From: Flammeovirgaceae bacterium UBA2338
GTDB taxonomy: Bacteria > Bacteroidota > Bacteroidia > Cytophagales > Cyclobacteriaceae
NCBI GenBank assembly: GCA_002344795.1
Contig: DDUM01000078.1
Location: 1 to 16,202, forward strand
Reading direction: 5' to 3'
DNA: 16,202 nt
This document shows, piece by piece, positions 6,775 to 14,360 of this stretch. Both the position numbers and the translations under genes were made by a program. How positions within the stretch are numbered: the first letter of the stretch is position 1; each line of letters opens with the position of its first letter. A model generated the notes under the pieces. The model saw nothing but the letters and a program-made list of their open reading frames with translations. It did no database searches and was not told where the DNA came from.

Positions 6775-7491
6775 TTAGATGGTTAGTGGTTTTAGCTCTT
6801 CAAGCTTTATTCTTCCTTCATAAAATGCCTTTCCTACAATTACAGAATCCACTTTTATGTATTGCAGTTGAATTAAATCCTCAATGGAACTTACCCCACC
6901 GCTGGCAATTACTTTTAAATCAGGGAAACGATTTATTAGTTTTTTGTACAAACCAAAATTGGGTCCGCTCAGCATTCCATCTGTCCCAATATCGGTGCAT
7001 GCCATATATTTAAGGACGGGTTCATACTGAGCGATCAAATCGTATAGGCATAAGTTTGTTCCTTCCTGCCAGCCATTGATTTGCACATTGTCTCCCCGCA
7101 CGTCTGCACTCAGGATAAAATTCTCTGGATCAAAGTCTCGCATCCAGGTTTTGAATTTCTCAGGTTCCTTTACAGCGATTGAACCAATATTAATTCTATT
7201 GATACCCAAATCCAGTAACTGCTCCACCTCTTCCGTGGTTTTTACACCGCCCCCGAAATCAACCTTAAGCACAGTTTTGTCTAAAATCTCTCTGATCACT
7301 TTCCAGTTCACTACTTCTCCTTTTTTTGCACCATCAAGGTCAATAAGGTGAAGGTATTCAAGGTCTGCGGATTCGAACTCCTTGGCTACTTCTACAGGAT
7401 TGTTTCTATAAATTTTCTTCTTGTTAAAATCTCCCTGAGTAAGACGAACACATTTTCCGTCTACCAGGTCTATTGCTGGAATAATCTTCAT
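6775..7491 (-). CDS. hisA: phosphoribosylformimino-5-aminoimidazole carboxamide ribotide isomerase
   Basis: HisA catalyses the Amadori rearrangement of ProFAR to PRFAR, the substrate of HisF-HisH. The protein is a 238-residue (beta/alpha)8 barrel related to HisF. The N-terminal catalytic acid is D8 in IIPAIDLVDGKCVRL; the second is in LSADVRGD (D130) or CTDIGTDGM. Phosphate loops VDFGGGV (77-83) and VIASGGVSS are present. It follows hisH by 12 bases, the widest gap in the operon, and precedes hisF by two. Confidence 0.96.
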   Translation of the reverse strand: MKIIPAIDLVDGKCVRLTQGDFNKKKIYRNNPVEVAKEFESADLEYLHLIDLDGAKKGEVVNWKVIREILDKTVLKVDFGGGVKTTEEVEQLLDLGINRINIGSIAVKEPEKFKTWMRDFDPENFILSADVRGDNVQINGWQEGTNLCLYDLIAQYEPVLKYMACTDIGTDGMLSGPNFGLYKKLINRFPDLKVIASGGVSSIEDLIQLQYIKVDSVIVGKAFYEGRIKLEELKPLTI

Positions 7492-7503
7492 AAAATCGAA
7501 CCT

Positions 7504-8088
7504 CTAATTCTTTAAAAACTGTTTTAATATCTTTTCTCCAATCTCAGCCGATTTTTCTGGATGAAACTGGACTGCAAAAAAATTATCTTTTTTCATTGCT
7601 GCACTAAATGGCACAATATAATCTGTCTGTGCGACTGTATGTGGATTCACGGGCACATAATAACTGTGAACAAAGTAGACAAAGGTATTGTCAAATTCGG
7701 AGCCAAGCCACCCCTTACTTTTCGTCAGGTTGTTCCACCCTGTGTGCGGCACTTTGCTTATTTGGGTAGCATCAAAGCGCTTTACAGTCTGATCAAAGAG
7801 GTTGAGGCATTTTGTGTCATTTTCTTCGGAAGATTGGCACATGAGTTGCATTCCAAGGCAGATTCCCAACACTGGTTGTTTAAGTTGAGGGATCAACTGA
7901 TCCAGGTTTTTATTTTCAAGATATTTCATGGCTGTGCTGGCTTCACCCACTCCCGGGAATATCACCTTTTCAGAAGCTTTTATTTCTTCCGGATTGTCTG
8001 TGATTGTATAGGATATCCCAATACGATCCAGTGCAAAAGCTACCGATTGGGTGTTTCCTGCATTGTATTTTATGATAGCTATTTTCAT
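7504..8088 (-). CDS. hisH: imidazole glycerol phosphate synthase glutaminase subunit
   Basis: HisH is the class I glutamine amidotransferase that hydrolyses glutamine and channels ammonia to HisF. The 194-residue protein has the oxyanion-region motif FPGVGEA (44-50), the nucleophile elbow LGICLGMQ with C77, the interface segment FVHSYYV, and QFHPEKS supplying H176 and E178. The Cys-His-Glu triad is therefore complete. Its ATG overlaps the TAA of hisB by one base (TAATG), which implies translational coupling. Confidence 0.97.
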   Translation of the reverse strand: MKIAIIKYNAGNTQSVAFALDRIGISYTITDNPEEIKASEKVIFPGVGEASTAMKYLENKNLDQLIPQLKQPVLGICLGMQLMCQSSEENDTKCLNLFDQTVKRFDATQISKVPHTGWNNLTKSKGWLGSEFDNTFVYFVHSYYVPVNPHTVAQTDYIVPFSAAMKKDNFFAVQFHPEKSAEIGEKILKQFLKN

Positions 8089-9185
8089 TATAAGGTTCCT
8101 TTCGTTGTAGGCAAAATGGTGCTGTCAAGATCTCTTTGTTTGGCCATTAAGATGGCTTTTGCAAATGCCTTAAAAAGTGCTTCTGCTTTGTGATGCTCAT
8201 TCTCACCTTCTGCCTTCATGTTCAGGTTGCACTTTGCTGAATCTGAAAATGATTTAAAAAAATGAAAGAACATTTCAGTAGGCATCTCACCAATTTTTTC
8301 TCTTTTAAAATTGGCTGACCATTCTATCCACGGTCTTCCACCAAAATCCAAGGCCACTTGTGCAAGACAGTCGTCCATCGGCAAACAAAATCCATACCTG
8401 AACAAGCCTTTTTTGTCCCCCAATGCTTTAATGAAAGCATCTCCTAATGCAATGCCGGTGTCTTCAATAAGATGATGTTCGTCAATGTGTAAGTCTCCTT
8501 TGGCTTCAATAGTTAAGTCCAGTTGACCGTGCCTGGCTACTTGCTCAAGCATATGATCAAAGAATCCAAGCCCGGTTTTTATTTTTGCTTTTCCTGTTCC
8601 ATCAAGATTGAGTTGGATACTTATTTGTGTTTCATTGGTGTTTCTAATCACTTCTGCTTTTCTGGGAGCTTCTACAAGTTGTTTGTAAATATCTTCCCAT
8701 GATGATAGAGCAGTGCAATTGGGCAAGTCAGTTGTTAAACCGGATGAAATCAATAACCCTTTGCAACCCATATTGACAGCCAATTCCATATCCGTTGCCC
8801 GGTCACCAATTACATATGAATTTTTCAAATCGTATTCAGGAGTAAAGAAGGAGGTAAGCATGGCTGTCCCAGGTTTTCTTGTGGGCTTGTTTTCATGCGG
8901 AAAGGACTTGTCGATGTATTCACTTGAAAATTTTACTCCTTCATTTTCCAATGTGCGAATCATTTTTTTATGTGCTGGCCAAAAGGTTTCTTCCGGAAAA
9001 CTGTGCGTGCCCAAACCATCCTGATTGGACACGAGTACTAATTCATATCCGGCTCTTTCTGCGATTTTTCTCAACCAGGTAATGGCACCAGGTAAAAACT
9101 CTAATTTTTCAAGACTGTCAATTTGTTGATCAGGGGGCTCAATGATTAAAGTGCCATCTCTATCTATAAATAATACCTTTTTCAT
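8088..9185 (-). CDS. hisB: bifunctional histidinol-phosphatase / imidazoleglycerol-phosphate dehydratase
   Basis: The 365-residue fusion performs two steps: dehydration of imidazole glycerol phosphate (C-terminal domain, about 175-365) and dephosphorylation of histidinol phosphate (N-terminal HAD domain, about 1-165). The phosphatase has the HAD nucleophile motif D8-R-D10-G-T and VIGDRATD (125-132). The dehydratase has the metal-ligand motifs FFDHMLEQ (208-215), HIDEHHLIEDTG (233-244) and ENEHHKAEA near the end. One oddity: the segment FPHENKPTRKPG (95-106) lies where enterobacterial HisB has a cysteine-rich zinc loop, and here it contains no cysteine. It overlaps hisC by four bases and hisH by one. 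Confidence 0.95.
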   Translation of the reverse strand: MKKVLFIDRDGTLIIEPPDQQIDSLEKLEFLPGAITWLRKIAERAGYELVLVSNQDGLGTHSFPEETFWPAHKKMIRTLENEGVKFSSEYIDKSFPHENKPTRKPGTAMLTSFFTPEYDLKNSYVIGDRATDMELAVNMGCKGLLISSGLTTDLPNCTALSSWEDIYKQLVEAPRKAEVIRNTNETQISIQLNLDGTGKAKIKTGLGFFDHMLEQVARHGQLDLTIEAKGDLHIDEHHLIEDTGIALGDAFIKALGDKKGLFRYGFCLPMDDCLAQVALDFGGRPWIEWSANFKREKIGEMPTEMFFHFFKSFSDSAKCNLNMKAEGENEHHKAEALFKAFAKAILMAKQRDLDSTILPTTKGTL

Positions 9186-10231
9186 AAGTTGATATTTTGA
9201 AAATCATATAGTGTGTTAATTAATTCTTTGTTTTCATTGGGTGTGCCTACCGTTATTCTCAAACAATTGTCACAATGAATAACAGATGAACGATCGCGGA
9301 CAATAATACCTTTTGTTAACAAATGTTGATAGCATGCTTTTGCATTTATCATCTTTACCAGTAAAAAATTGGTTTGTGAAGGATATACCTTTTCAACAAA
9401 TGAAAACTGATTTAATAAAACTTCTAATATTCTTCTTTCGTTCTTTAAAGTATCCACCCATTCCGTTATTGGGTTATCCTTTTTAACTTCCGTAAGTGCA
9501 ATATTTTGTGTGATGGAGTTGATGTTATAGGGTGGTTTTATTTTGTTCAATATTTGAATTATTTCCTTTGATCCATATCCTACACCCAGCCTTAAACCTG
9601 CAAGCCCCCAGGCTTTAGAAAAAGTTTGGAGCAGGAAAAGATTAGGGTAGTCTATGAGGGATGTTATCCATCCATCACTGTCGGCAAAATCGATATACGC
9701 TTCATCGAGTACTACTATCCCTGAGAAAGATTGGAGAAGTGACTTAATTTTATCCTGCTCCAATAAATTGCCAGATGGATTATTGGGGCTGCAAAGAAAA
9801 ATGATTTTACTTTTATCATTTAAGTATGCGTTGATATTTTGAATATCCAAATCAAAATCAATGGATAGCTCAGGGAGCTTCGTTTCCACATTGTTAATGG
9901 CAGCACACACGGAGTACATACCATAGGTGGGCTGAGGAATGATAACATTATCAATGCCGGGTTCACAGAAGGCTCTTATCAGGAGATCGATTATTTCATC
10001 GCTGCCGTTTCCAAGAATAATCTGTAATGGGTCGAGTTGTTTTAGTTTTGATATTTCACTTTTCAGTGCGTTCTGCTTTGGATCGGGATAGCGATTGAAT
10101 TCAGTAGGATACGGATTCTCGTTGGCGTCCAGATATACAGTGGCTACTCCCTTGAAGTCGTCCCGGGCTGTGTTGTAAGGTTTTAGTTCCCTTACGTTTT
10201 TTCGTGTAATTGCGTTAATATCGAATTTCAT
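9182..10231 (-). CDS. hisC: histidinol-phosphate aminotransferase
   Basis: HisC transfers an amino group from glutamate to imidazole acetol phosphate, giving histidinol phosphate. It is a 349-residue fold-type I PLP enzyme. Visible motifs in order: DANENP (35-40), GNGSDE (74-79) for PLP phosphate contacts, SPNNPSG (148-154), DEAYIDF (176-182) with the pyridine-binding aspartate, TFSKAWGLAGLR with Schiff-base lysine K206 and R214, and a late RITVG arginine segment for substrate carboxylate or phosphate binding. The length is normal. It overlaps hisD by four bases (ATGA) and hisB by four. Confidence 0.96.
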   Translation of the reverse strand: MKFDINAITRKNVRELKPYNTARDDFKGVATVYLDANENPYPTEFNRYPDPKQNALKSEISKLKQLDPLQIILGNGSDEIIDLLIRAFCEPGIDNVIIPQPTYGMYSVCAAINNVETKLPELSIDFDLDIQNINAYLNDKSKIIFLCSPNNPSGNLLEQDKIKSLLQSFSGIVVLDEAYIDFADSDGWITSLIDYPNLFLLQTFSKAWGLAGLRLGVGYGSKEIIQILNKIKPPYNINSITQNIALTEVKKDNPITEWVDTLKNERRILEVLLNQFSFVEKVYPSQTNFLLVKMINAKACYQHLLTKGIIVRDRSSVIHCDNCLRITVGTPNENKELINTLYDFQNINL

Positions 10232-11508
10232 AGGTTTCTCAGTCTAATGCTTACTGCTCTTTTGTGAGCCATCAATTGCTCTGCCTCTGCCATTCTTTCA
10301 ACCACAGGGCCTAAGGTTACAATTCCGTCTTTGCTTAGTTTCTGAAATGTGATAAACTTTTGGAAGCTGCTCAATGAAACACCACTGTATGCTTTCGCAA
10401 ATCCATTGGTGGGTAAGGTGTGATTCGTACCGGAAGCATAGTCTCCCACAGATTCGGGGGTGAATTGCCCTAGAAATACGGAGCCTGAGTTCGTAATTTT
10501 TTCAGCCATGATGTCGCAATTCTCTGTATTTAATATAAGGTGTTCCGGTGCATACGTATTCACAAAGTCGATTATGTCTGCTTCCTTATTCATCTCAATG
10601 ATCAGACTGTTTTGTAGCGCTAGGGCAGCAATATTTTTTCTTGGGAGCGTTTCAAGTTGTAAAGCCAATTCTTTCTCCACTGATTCGATCAGCCCAGCTG
10701 TGGTTGAAACTAAAACCACCTGACTGTCGCTGCCATGCTCAGCCTGAGAAAGCAGGTCGGCTGCAACGAACGCAGGATCAGCAGCTTCATCAGCCACCAC
10801 CAATACTTCTGAGGGGCCTGCTGGCATATCAATGGCCAATCCTTCCATGCTCACCAACTGCTTGGCTTTGGTAACGTATTGATTGCCGGGGCCAAAAATT
10901 TTATATACGGGAGGAATGGTTGCCGTCCCATAAGCCATCGCTGCGATGGCTTGTGCTCCACCCACTTTAAAAACTTGTGTGAGGCCAACTTCTTTGGCTA
11001 CAAATAAGATAGTTGGATCCACAGACCCATCCGATTTTGGTGGTGTACATAAAATGATGTCCTGGCACCCTGCAATCTTTGCAGGAACAGCAAGCATTAA
11101 GAGCGTGGAGAAAAGCGGGGCGGTTCCTCCGGGCACGTAAATACCAATTTTTTCAATGGGGGTTGCTTTGCGCCAGCATGTAACACCGGGCATGGTTTCA
11201 ATGGGAGCTACTTGGTTCTGTTGCGCACTATGGAACTTTGAAATGTTTGAAGCTGCTATTCTGATGGCTTGCTTTAAATCTTCGGGCACTTGATTCTCGG
11301 CTATCTCAATTTCTTCTTTGGATACCAGCAATGAATCCAACGATACGTTGTCAATTTGAAGTGTTAGTTCTTTCAACGCTTCATCTCCGGACACTTTTAC
11401 TCTGTTGAGAATATTCTTTACCCTTCCTTCCAGAAATTCCAATTCCAGTGCTGGCCGTTGGCAAAGTTCTGCCCATTTGGTTCGTGATGGATTGATATAT
11501 TGTTTCAT
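10228..11508 (-). CDS. hisD: histidinol dehydrogenase
   Basis: HisD oxidises histidinol to histidine in two NAD-dependent steps and needs zinc. An in-frame start at 11625 would lie deep inside hisG. The ATG at 11508, overlapping the hisG stop as TAATG, gives 426 residues, the usual size, and a family-like N-terminus. The signature region AGPSEVLVVADEAADP is followed by DLLSQAEHGSDSQ, with zinc ligands Q255 and H258. YAPEHL supplies the catalytic Glu-His pair, and GDYASGTNHTLPT carries the other zinc-site region. It is the second gene of the operon. Confidence 0.96.
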   Translation of the reverse strand: MKQYINPSRTKWAELCQRPALELEFLEGRVKNILNRVKVSGDEALKELTLQIDNVSLDSLLVSKEEIEIAENQVPEDLKQAIRIAASNISKFHSAQQNQVAPIETMPGVTCWRKATPIEKIGIYVPGGTAPLFSTLLMLAVPAKIAGCQDIILCTPPKSDGSVDPTILFVAKEVGLTQVFKVGGAQAIAAMAYGTATIPPVYKIFGPGNQYVTKAKQLVSMEGLAIDMPAGPSEVLVVADEAADPAFVAADLLSQAEHGSDSQVVLVSTTAGLIESVEKELALQLETLPRKNIAALALQNSLIIEMNKEADIIDFVNTYAPEHLILNTENCDIMAEKITNSGSVFLGQFTPESVGDYASGTNHTLPTNGFAKAYSGVSLSSFQKFITFQKLSKDGIVTLGPVVERMAEAEQLMAHKRAVSIRLRNL

Positions 11509-12368
11509 TATCGTATCATTTTTTCTATAGGTATTACCAATATCCCTTCTGCACCAAAAGATTTCAATTGGTCTATTTTTTCCCAGAATGCATTTTCGTT
11601 CACCACAGAGTGCAATGAAGACCAACCTTTTCTACTCAGTGGCATCACTGTTGGACTTTTCATACCTGGAATCACAGAAGTTATTTTTTCTATGGCTTCA
11701 TCAGGGCAGTTAAGTAAAATATATTTGTTGTTTTTAGCAGAATTGACAGCCTCTAACCGAAATAGTAGTCGATCTAATATTTCCTTTTTTTCATCGGAGA
11801 GTTCAGGGCCTGCGATCATTACGGCTTCTGAAAGCATTACAGTTTCTACTTCTTTTAGCCCGTTGCTTAGCAGTGTGCTGCCCGTACTTACGATATCACA
11901 AATGGCATCTGCCAAACCTATTCCTGGGGCAATTTCTACCGATCCACTGATCTCATGAATTCCGGCTTTTATATTGTTGGCATCAAGGTATTTTCTAACA
12001 ATAACAGGGTAAGAAGTCGCAATGTTTTTTCCCTGAAGTGATGATAGACCTTTGTAGTCTTCCGATTTGGAAATGGCAAGAGATAATCGACACTTGGCGA
12101 AGTCGAGTCGTTTGATCAGTGTATTTTTTTTATTCTTCTCTACAAACACATTTTCCCCCACAATCCCAACATCGGCCACATTATCTTCAATGTATTGAGG
12201 TATGTCATCATCTCGCAAAAAAAGTATCTCTACAGGAAAGTTGTGTGCTTGTGTTTTTAGTTGACCGCGGCCATTACTTATGGCAAGGCCGCTTTCCTTG
12301 AGCAGGGTCATGGAGCCTTCCTGAAGTCTTCCTGATTTTTGAATGGCAATTCGTAAGTAGTTTTTCAT
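11508..12368 (-). CDS. hisG: ATP phosphoribosyltransferase, long form
   Basis: HisG commits PRPP and ATP to histidine synthesis and is normally feedback-inhibited by histidine. This is the long form (286 residues). It has a type II periplasmic-binding-like catalytic core with the PRPP loop DAICDIVSTGSTLLSNG (about 154-170), and a C-terminal ACT-like regulatory domain (about 213-286) that binds histidine. No HisZ partner is therefore needed, and none is present. It is the first structural gene, with a start 24 bases beyond the T-tract of the leader terminator and no Shine-Dalgarno-like sequence. Expression should depend on escape from that terminator; allosteric control by histidine is known for the family. 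Confidence 0.96.
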   Translation of the reverse strand: MKNYLRIAIQKSGRLQEGSMTLLKESGLAISNGRGQLKTQAHNFPVEILFLRDDDIPQYIEDNVADVGIVGENVFVEKNKKNTLIKRLDFAKCRLSLAISKSEDYKGLSSLQGKNIATSYPVIVRKYLDANNIKAGIHEISGSVEIAPGIGLADAICDIVSTGSTLLSNGLKEVETVMLSEAVMIAGPELSDEKKEILDRLLFRLEAVNSAKNNKYILLNCPDEAIEKITSVIPGMKSPTVMPLSRKGWSSLHSVVNENAFWEKIDQLKSFGAEGILVIPIEKMIR

Positions 12369-12392
12369 TAAAATGTAGGGTGTGGATAAAAC

Positions 12393-12422
12393 AAAAAAGG
12401 CCTGCCGAGTGGCAAGCCTTTT
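12393..12422 (-). terminator. intrinsic terminator (attenuator) in the his leader
   Basis: On the minus strand AAGGCTTGCC (12411-12420) pairs with GGCAGGCCTT (12397-12406) across a four-base loop ACTC. The stem is ten pairs with one G-U and can be extended by two A-T pairs, and it is followed by a six-T tract (12393-12398). It sits between the leader peptide and hisG, so it acts before the structural genes: an attenuator rather than an end-of-gene terminator. Confidence 0.9.
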
Positions 12423-12471
12423 GATAAATTCTTAATTATAAATTAATCAAAACATAGACCGACCCCTCCAC
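12409..12471 (-). promoter_or_regulatory. candidate antiterminator pairing of the his attenuator
   Basis: Minus-strand segment 12446-12471 begins GTGG and ends TTTTGAT. Segment 12409-12425 begins ATCAAAA and ends CCAC, and it contains the 5' arm of the terminator. The two ends are perfectly complementary (seven and four pairs), with weaker G-U-rich pairing between. The same GTGG can also pair with CCAC at the first His codon of the leader. This fits the region 1:2 / 2:3 / 3:4 switching of classical attenuators. It was folded by eye only. Confidence 0.45.
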
Positions 12472-12524
12472 ATATGTGAAATATGATGATGGTGATGGCC
12501 GTGGATGTTAAGATTTTGTGTCAT
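12447..12524 (-). CDS. hisL: histidine operon leader peptide
   Basis: A 25-codon reading frame on the minus strand runs from ATG at 12524 to TGA at 12447-12449. It begins MTQNLNIHGHHHHHISHM, then WRGRSMF. Seven of 25 residues are histidine (positions 8, 10-14 and 17), with five CAT/CAC codons in a row, which is far from chance. It lies 24 bases before the hairpin of an intrinsic terminator and 78 bases before hisG. The role inferred from known his leaders is regulatory: when charged His-tRNA is scarce the ribosome stalls on the His run and the terminator does not form. It is named by analogy with hisL of enterobacteria; the sequence is not otherwise alike. No Shine-Dalgarno is seen. Confidence 0.87.
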   Translation of the reverse strand: MTQNLNIHGHHHHHISHMWRGRSMF

Positions 12525-12529
12525 TGTTT

Positions 12530-12565
12530 GAAATCGCTCGCAAGAAATGCATAAGATGCGATTTC
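12530..12565 (-). repeat. inverted repeat at the 5' end of the his leader
   Basis: GAAATCGC (12530-12537) and GCGATTTC (12558-12565) are perfect eight-base complements separated by 20 bases. The repeat lies between the candidate -7 box and the leader-peptide ATG. In RNA it could form a 5' hairpin; in DNA it could be an operator. Its function is not known. Confidence 0.5.
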
Positions 12566-12566
12566 T

Positions 12567-12574
12567 CAAAATTA
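12567..12574 (-). promoter_or_regulatory. candidate -7 promoter element of the his operon
   Basis: The minus strand reads TAATTTTG, an exact match to TAnnTTTG. A start about 7 bases downstream gives a leader of roughly 35 bases before the leader-peptide ATG, which is a sensible arrangement. A TTTG occurs upstream, but 26 bases away rather than about 19, so the -33 element is uncertain. Confidence 0.45.
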
Positions 12575-12630
12575 TTCGTTATAAATTACTGAGACATCTT
12601 CAAATACTCCATCAGCGGTTGGTATTTGCT

Positions 12631-12638
12631 TAAATTTG
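12631..12638 (+). promoter_or_regulatory. candidate -7 promoter element of the TPR lipoprotein gene
   Basis: TAAATTTG matches TAnnTTTG exactly and ends five bases before the preferred ATG at 12644. If used at normal spacing, transcription would start at about the ATG itself. No -33 element is visible, so this could be chance in an AT-rich start region. Confidence 0.3.
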
Positions 12639-12643
12639 TAATT

Positions 12644-13663
12644 ATGAAAAGCGTATACCTACTTTTTCTTCTGATTGGCCTGACTGCTTGTGTGGAAAGT
12701 AAGGAAAGCAGGCTTCAAAAGTTTCTCATCAAGGGAAATAATGAAATCAGTAACAAAAACTTCGATCGGGGGATTGTCTATTATAAAGAGGCCATTCGTA
12801 TGGATCCCTGTTTTACTGAAGGGCTAAACAATCTTGGCACCGCGTTGTTCCAGCAAGGAAAATTTGATCAGGCACTCACCCGATACCAGGAGGCAATTAA
12901 TTGCGATCCGGATTATTTACCCACGTTTTATAACAGGGCAAATACATATTATGAACTCAAGGAGTATTTCAGTGCACTTAAAGACCTGGAACGAATTGAG
13001 GCGTCACGGCCTGACACCGCTATTGTATACTTTATCAAAGGCCTTGTGCACACGAAGCTTCGCAATTTTGATTTGGCAAAGACTTCCTTTGAAAATGCTT
13101 TTAAATTGGAACCCGACAACGTAGAGTTTCTGGTAAACCTGGCTAACGTTAAATACTATCTGAAGGATTATGATGGGGCAATAGCAGATCTGAACAGCAC
13201 TATAAAACTGGATCCATCCGAAGCTAATATCTATAACACGTTGGCATTGATAGCGATTGATCAGAATGAGTTGGAGGAAGCGCTGAAACAAGTGAACAAA
13301 GCACTTGAGTTGGTTCCCAATGAACCTTATTTTATGAATAACAGAGGGTACATTTATCTTGTTCAAAATAAATTGGAAGCTGCGGTGGAGGACATTAATG
13401 CCAGCCTGAGTGCTGATCCTGAGAATGGGTGGGCGTATCGCAACAAGGGCGTTTATTACCTGATGAAAGAGGACTATTCGAATGCAGAGCGATTGCTGAC
13501 TCAGGCAAACGAAATGGAATCTTTTATTGATAAGATCCACTTCTATTTGGGCATGGCTTATTTTAAGAATGGAAAGCAAGCATTGGCCTGTGAACAGTTT
13601 TTGTTATCAGAAGAAGCAGGTGATGGGATGTTGACTACAGATTTAATTAAGATGTGCCAATGA
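12644..13663 (+). CDS. TPR-repeat lipoprotein
   Basis: This is a 339-residue protein. The N-terminus is a lipoprotein signal: K2, hydrophobic VYLLFLLIGL, then lipobox LTAC with C16 as the lipidation site, so it should be anchored in the periplasm or outer membrane. This start is preferred over 12626 because it gives the canonical signal. From about residue 30 to the end there are about nine tandem TPR units of 34 residues, recognisable by repeated G/A-x-x-Y/F and D-P-x turns (for example YKEAIRMDP, YQEAINCDP and NSTIKLDP). TPRs form a superhelical protein-binding scaffold. The partner is unknown, and no catalytic domain is present. Its stop overlaps the Nudix gene start (ATGA). Confidence 0.9.
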   Translation: MKSVYLLFLLIGLTACVESKESRLQKFLIKGNNEISNKNFDRGIVYYKEAIRMDPCFTEGLNNLGTALFQQGKFDQALTRYQEAINCDPDYLPTFYNRANTYYELKEYFSALKDLERIEASRPDTAIVYFIKGLVHTKLRNFDLAKTSFENAFKLEPDNVEFLVNLANVKYYLKDYDGAIADLNSTIKLDPSEANIYNTLALIAIDQNELEEALKQVNKALELVPNEPYFMNNRGYIYLVQNKLEAAVEDINASLSADPENGWAYRNKGVYYLMKEDYSNAERLLTQANEMESFIDKIHFYLGMAYFKNGKQALACEQFLLSEEAGDGMLTTDLIKMCQ

Positions 13664-14295
13664 TTGATTTTGCCAGGTTGGTGAATGATTTGGAACTGAG
13701 GCTTCGTGAGCCATTGCCAGGATCTTCGGCCCATGAAACCATGAGAGCAATTCCCGTTGGCAATAAGATTCCCAACTTTGCACATAAAACTCTGCCCAGA
13801 CCAGGTAGTGTTTTGATTGTACTTTACCCAGATGCTGACCGTATACTATTTCCACTTATTAAGCGGCCCGATTATTCGGGTATGCATGGTGGTCAGGTGA
13901 GTTTTCCTGGAGGAAAGAAAGAGGGCGAGGAAGATAGTGTGGTAACGGCACTAAGAGAGGGGAATGAGGAGATTGGGATTGATACAAATGAAGTGAAAGT
14001 GATTGGCAAACTGAGTAATTTGTTTGTGATCCCCAGCAATATTATGGTTGCGCCTATTGTGGGTTATGCAGAGCGTAAGCCTTCACTTGTGGCCGATCCC
14101 ATAGAGGTGGCCAGGATTCTGCATGGTGATGTAGCATCCATTCTACCAGATGATGCTATGTTGAAAAGCGAAATTATCGCAGCCAAAACGTATCAGATGA
14201 ATGCACCTCATTTTAAGATTGATGATGAGGTGGTCTGGGGAGCTACGGCAATGATGCTCAATGAGCTGAGGGTAATTCTCAAAGAGATTATTTAG
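13660..14295 (+). CDS. Nudix hydrolase, CoA pyrophosphatase type
   Basis: This is a 211-residue cytosolic Nudix enzyme. The Nudix box is complete: G85, E91, R99-E100, E103-E104, G106, which bind the metal and activate water. Directly before it, LIKRPDYSGMHGGQVSFPGG (67-86) matches the extra UPF0035 motif that marks coenzyme A pyrophosphatases (NudL/Nudt7 type), which cleave CoA to 3',5'-ADP and phosphopantetheine. A GTG at 13654 is possible, but the ATG at 13660 overlaps the TGA of the TPR gene as ATGA and is the natural coupled start. A plain housekeeping role is likely. The tie to a TPR lipoprotein is positional only. Confidence 0.88.
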   Translation: MIDFARLVNDLELRLREPLPGSSAHETMRAIPVGNKIPNFAHKTLPRPGSVLIVLYPDADRILFPLIKRPDYSGMHGGQVSFPGGKKEGEEDSVVTALREGNEEIGIDTNEVKVIGKLSNLFVIPSNIMVAPIVGYAERKPSLVADPIEVARILHGDVASILPDDAMLKSEIIAAKTYQMNAPHFKIDDEVVWGATAMMLNELRVILKEII

Positions 14296-14301
14296 AAAAA
14301 A

Positions 14302-14342
14302 ACAAGGTTCAACGTTCAGTGAATACTGGTGTTGAACCTTGT
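14302..14342 (-). terminator. long hairpin terminator between Nudix and ferritin genes
   Basis: ACAAGGTTCAAC (14302-14313) and GTTGAACCTTGT (14331-14342) are perfect 12-base complements. The interior can add CAGT/ACTG around a GAAT loop. Read on the minus strand the stem is followed by a run of seven T, ideal for ending the aconitase-ferritin transcript. In the plus direction only four T follow, within AGATTTTG, so it may serve the Nudix transcript less efficiently. Confidence 0.85.
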
Positions 14343-14360
14343 AGATTTTGAAACAATCAA

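Noticed and set aside
11509..11625. N-terminal extension of hisD from 11625
   Set aside because: The 39 extra residues lie within hisG, are unlike any HisD N-terminus, and the ATG at 11508 overlapping the hisG stop is the natural coupled start.
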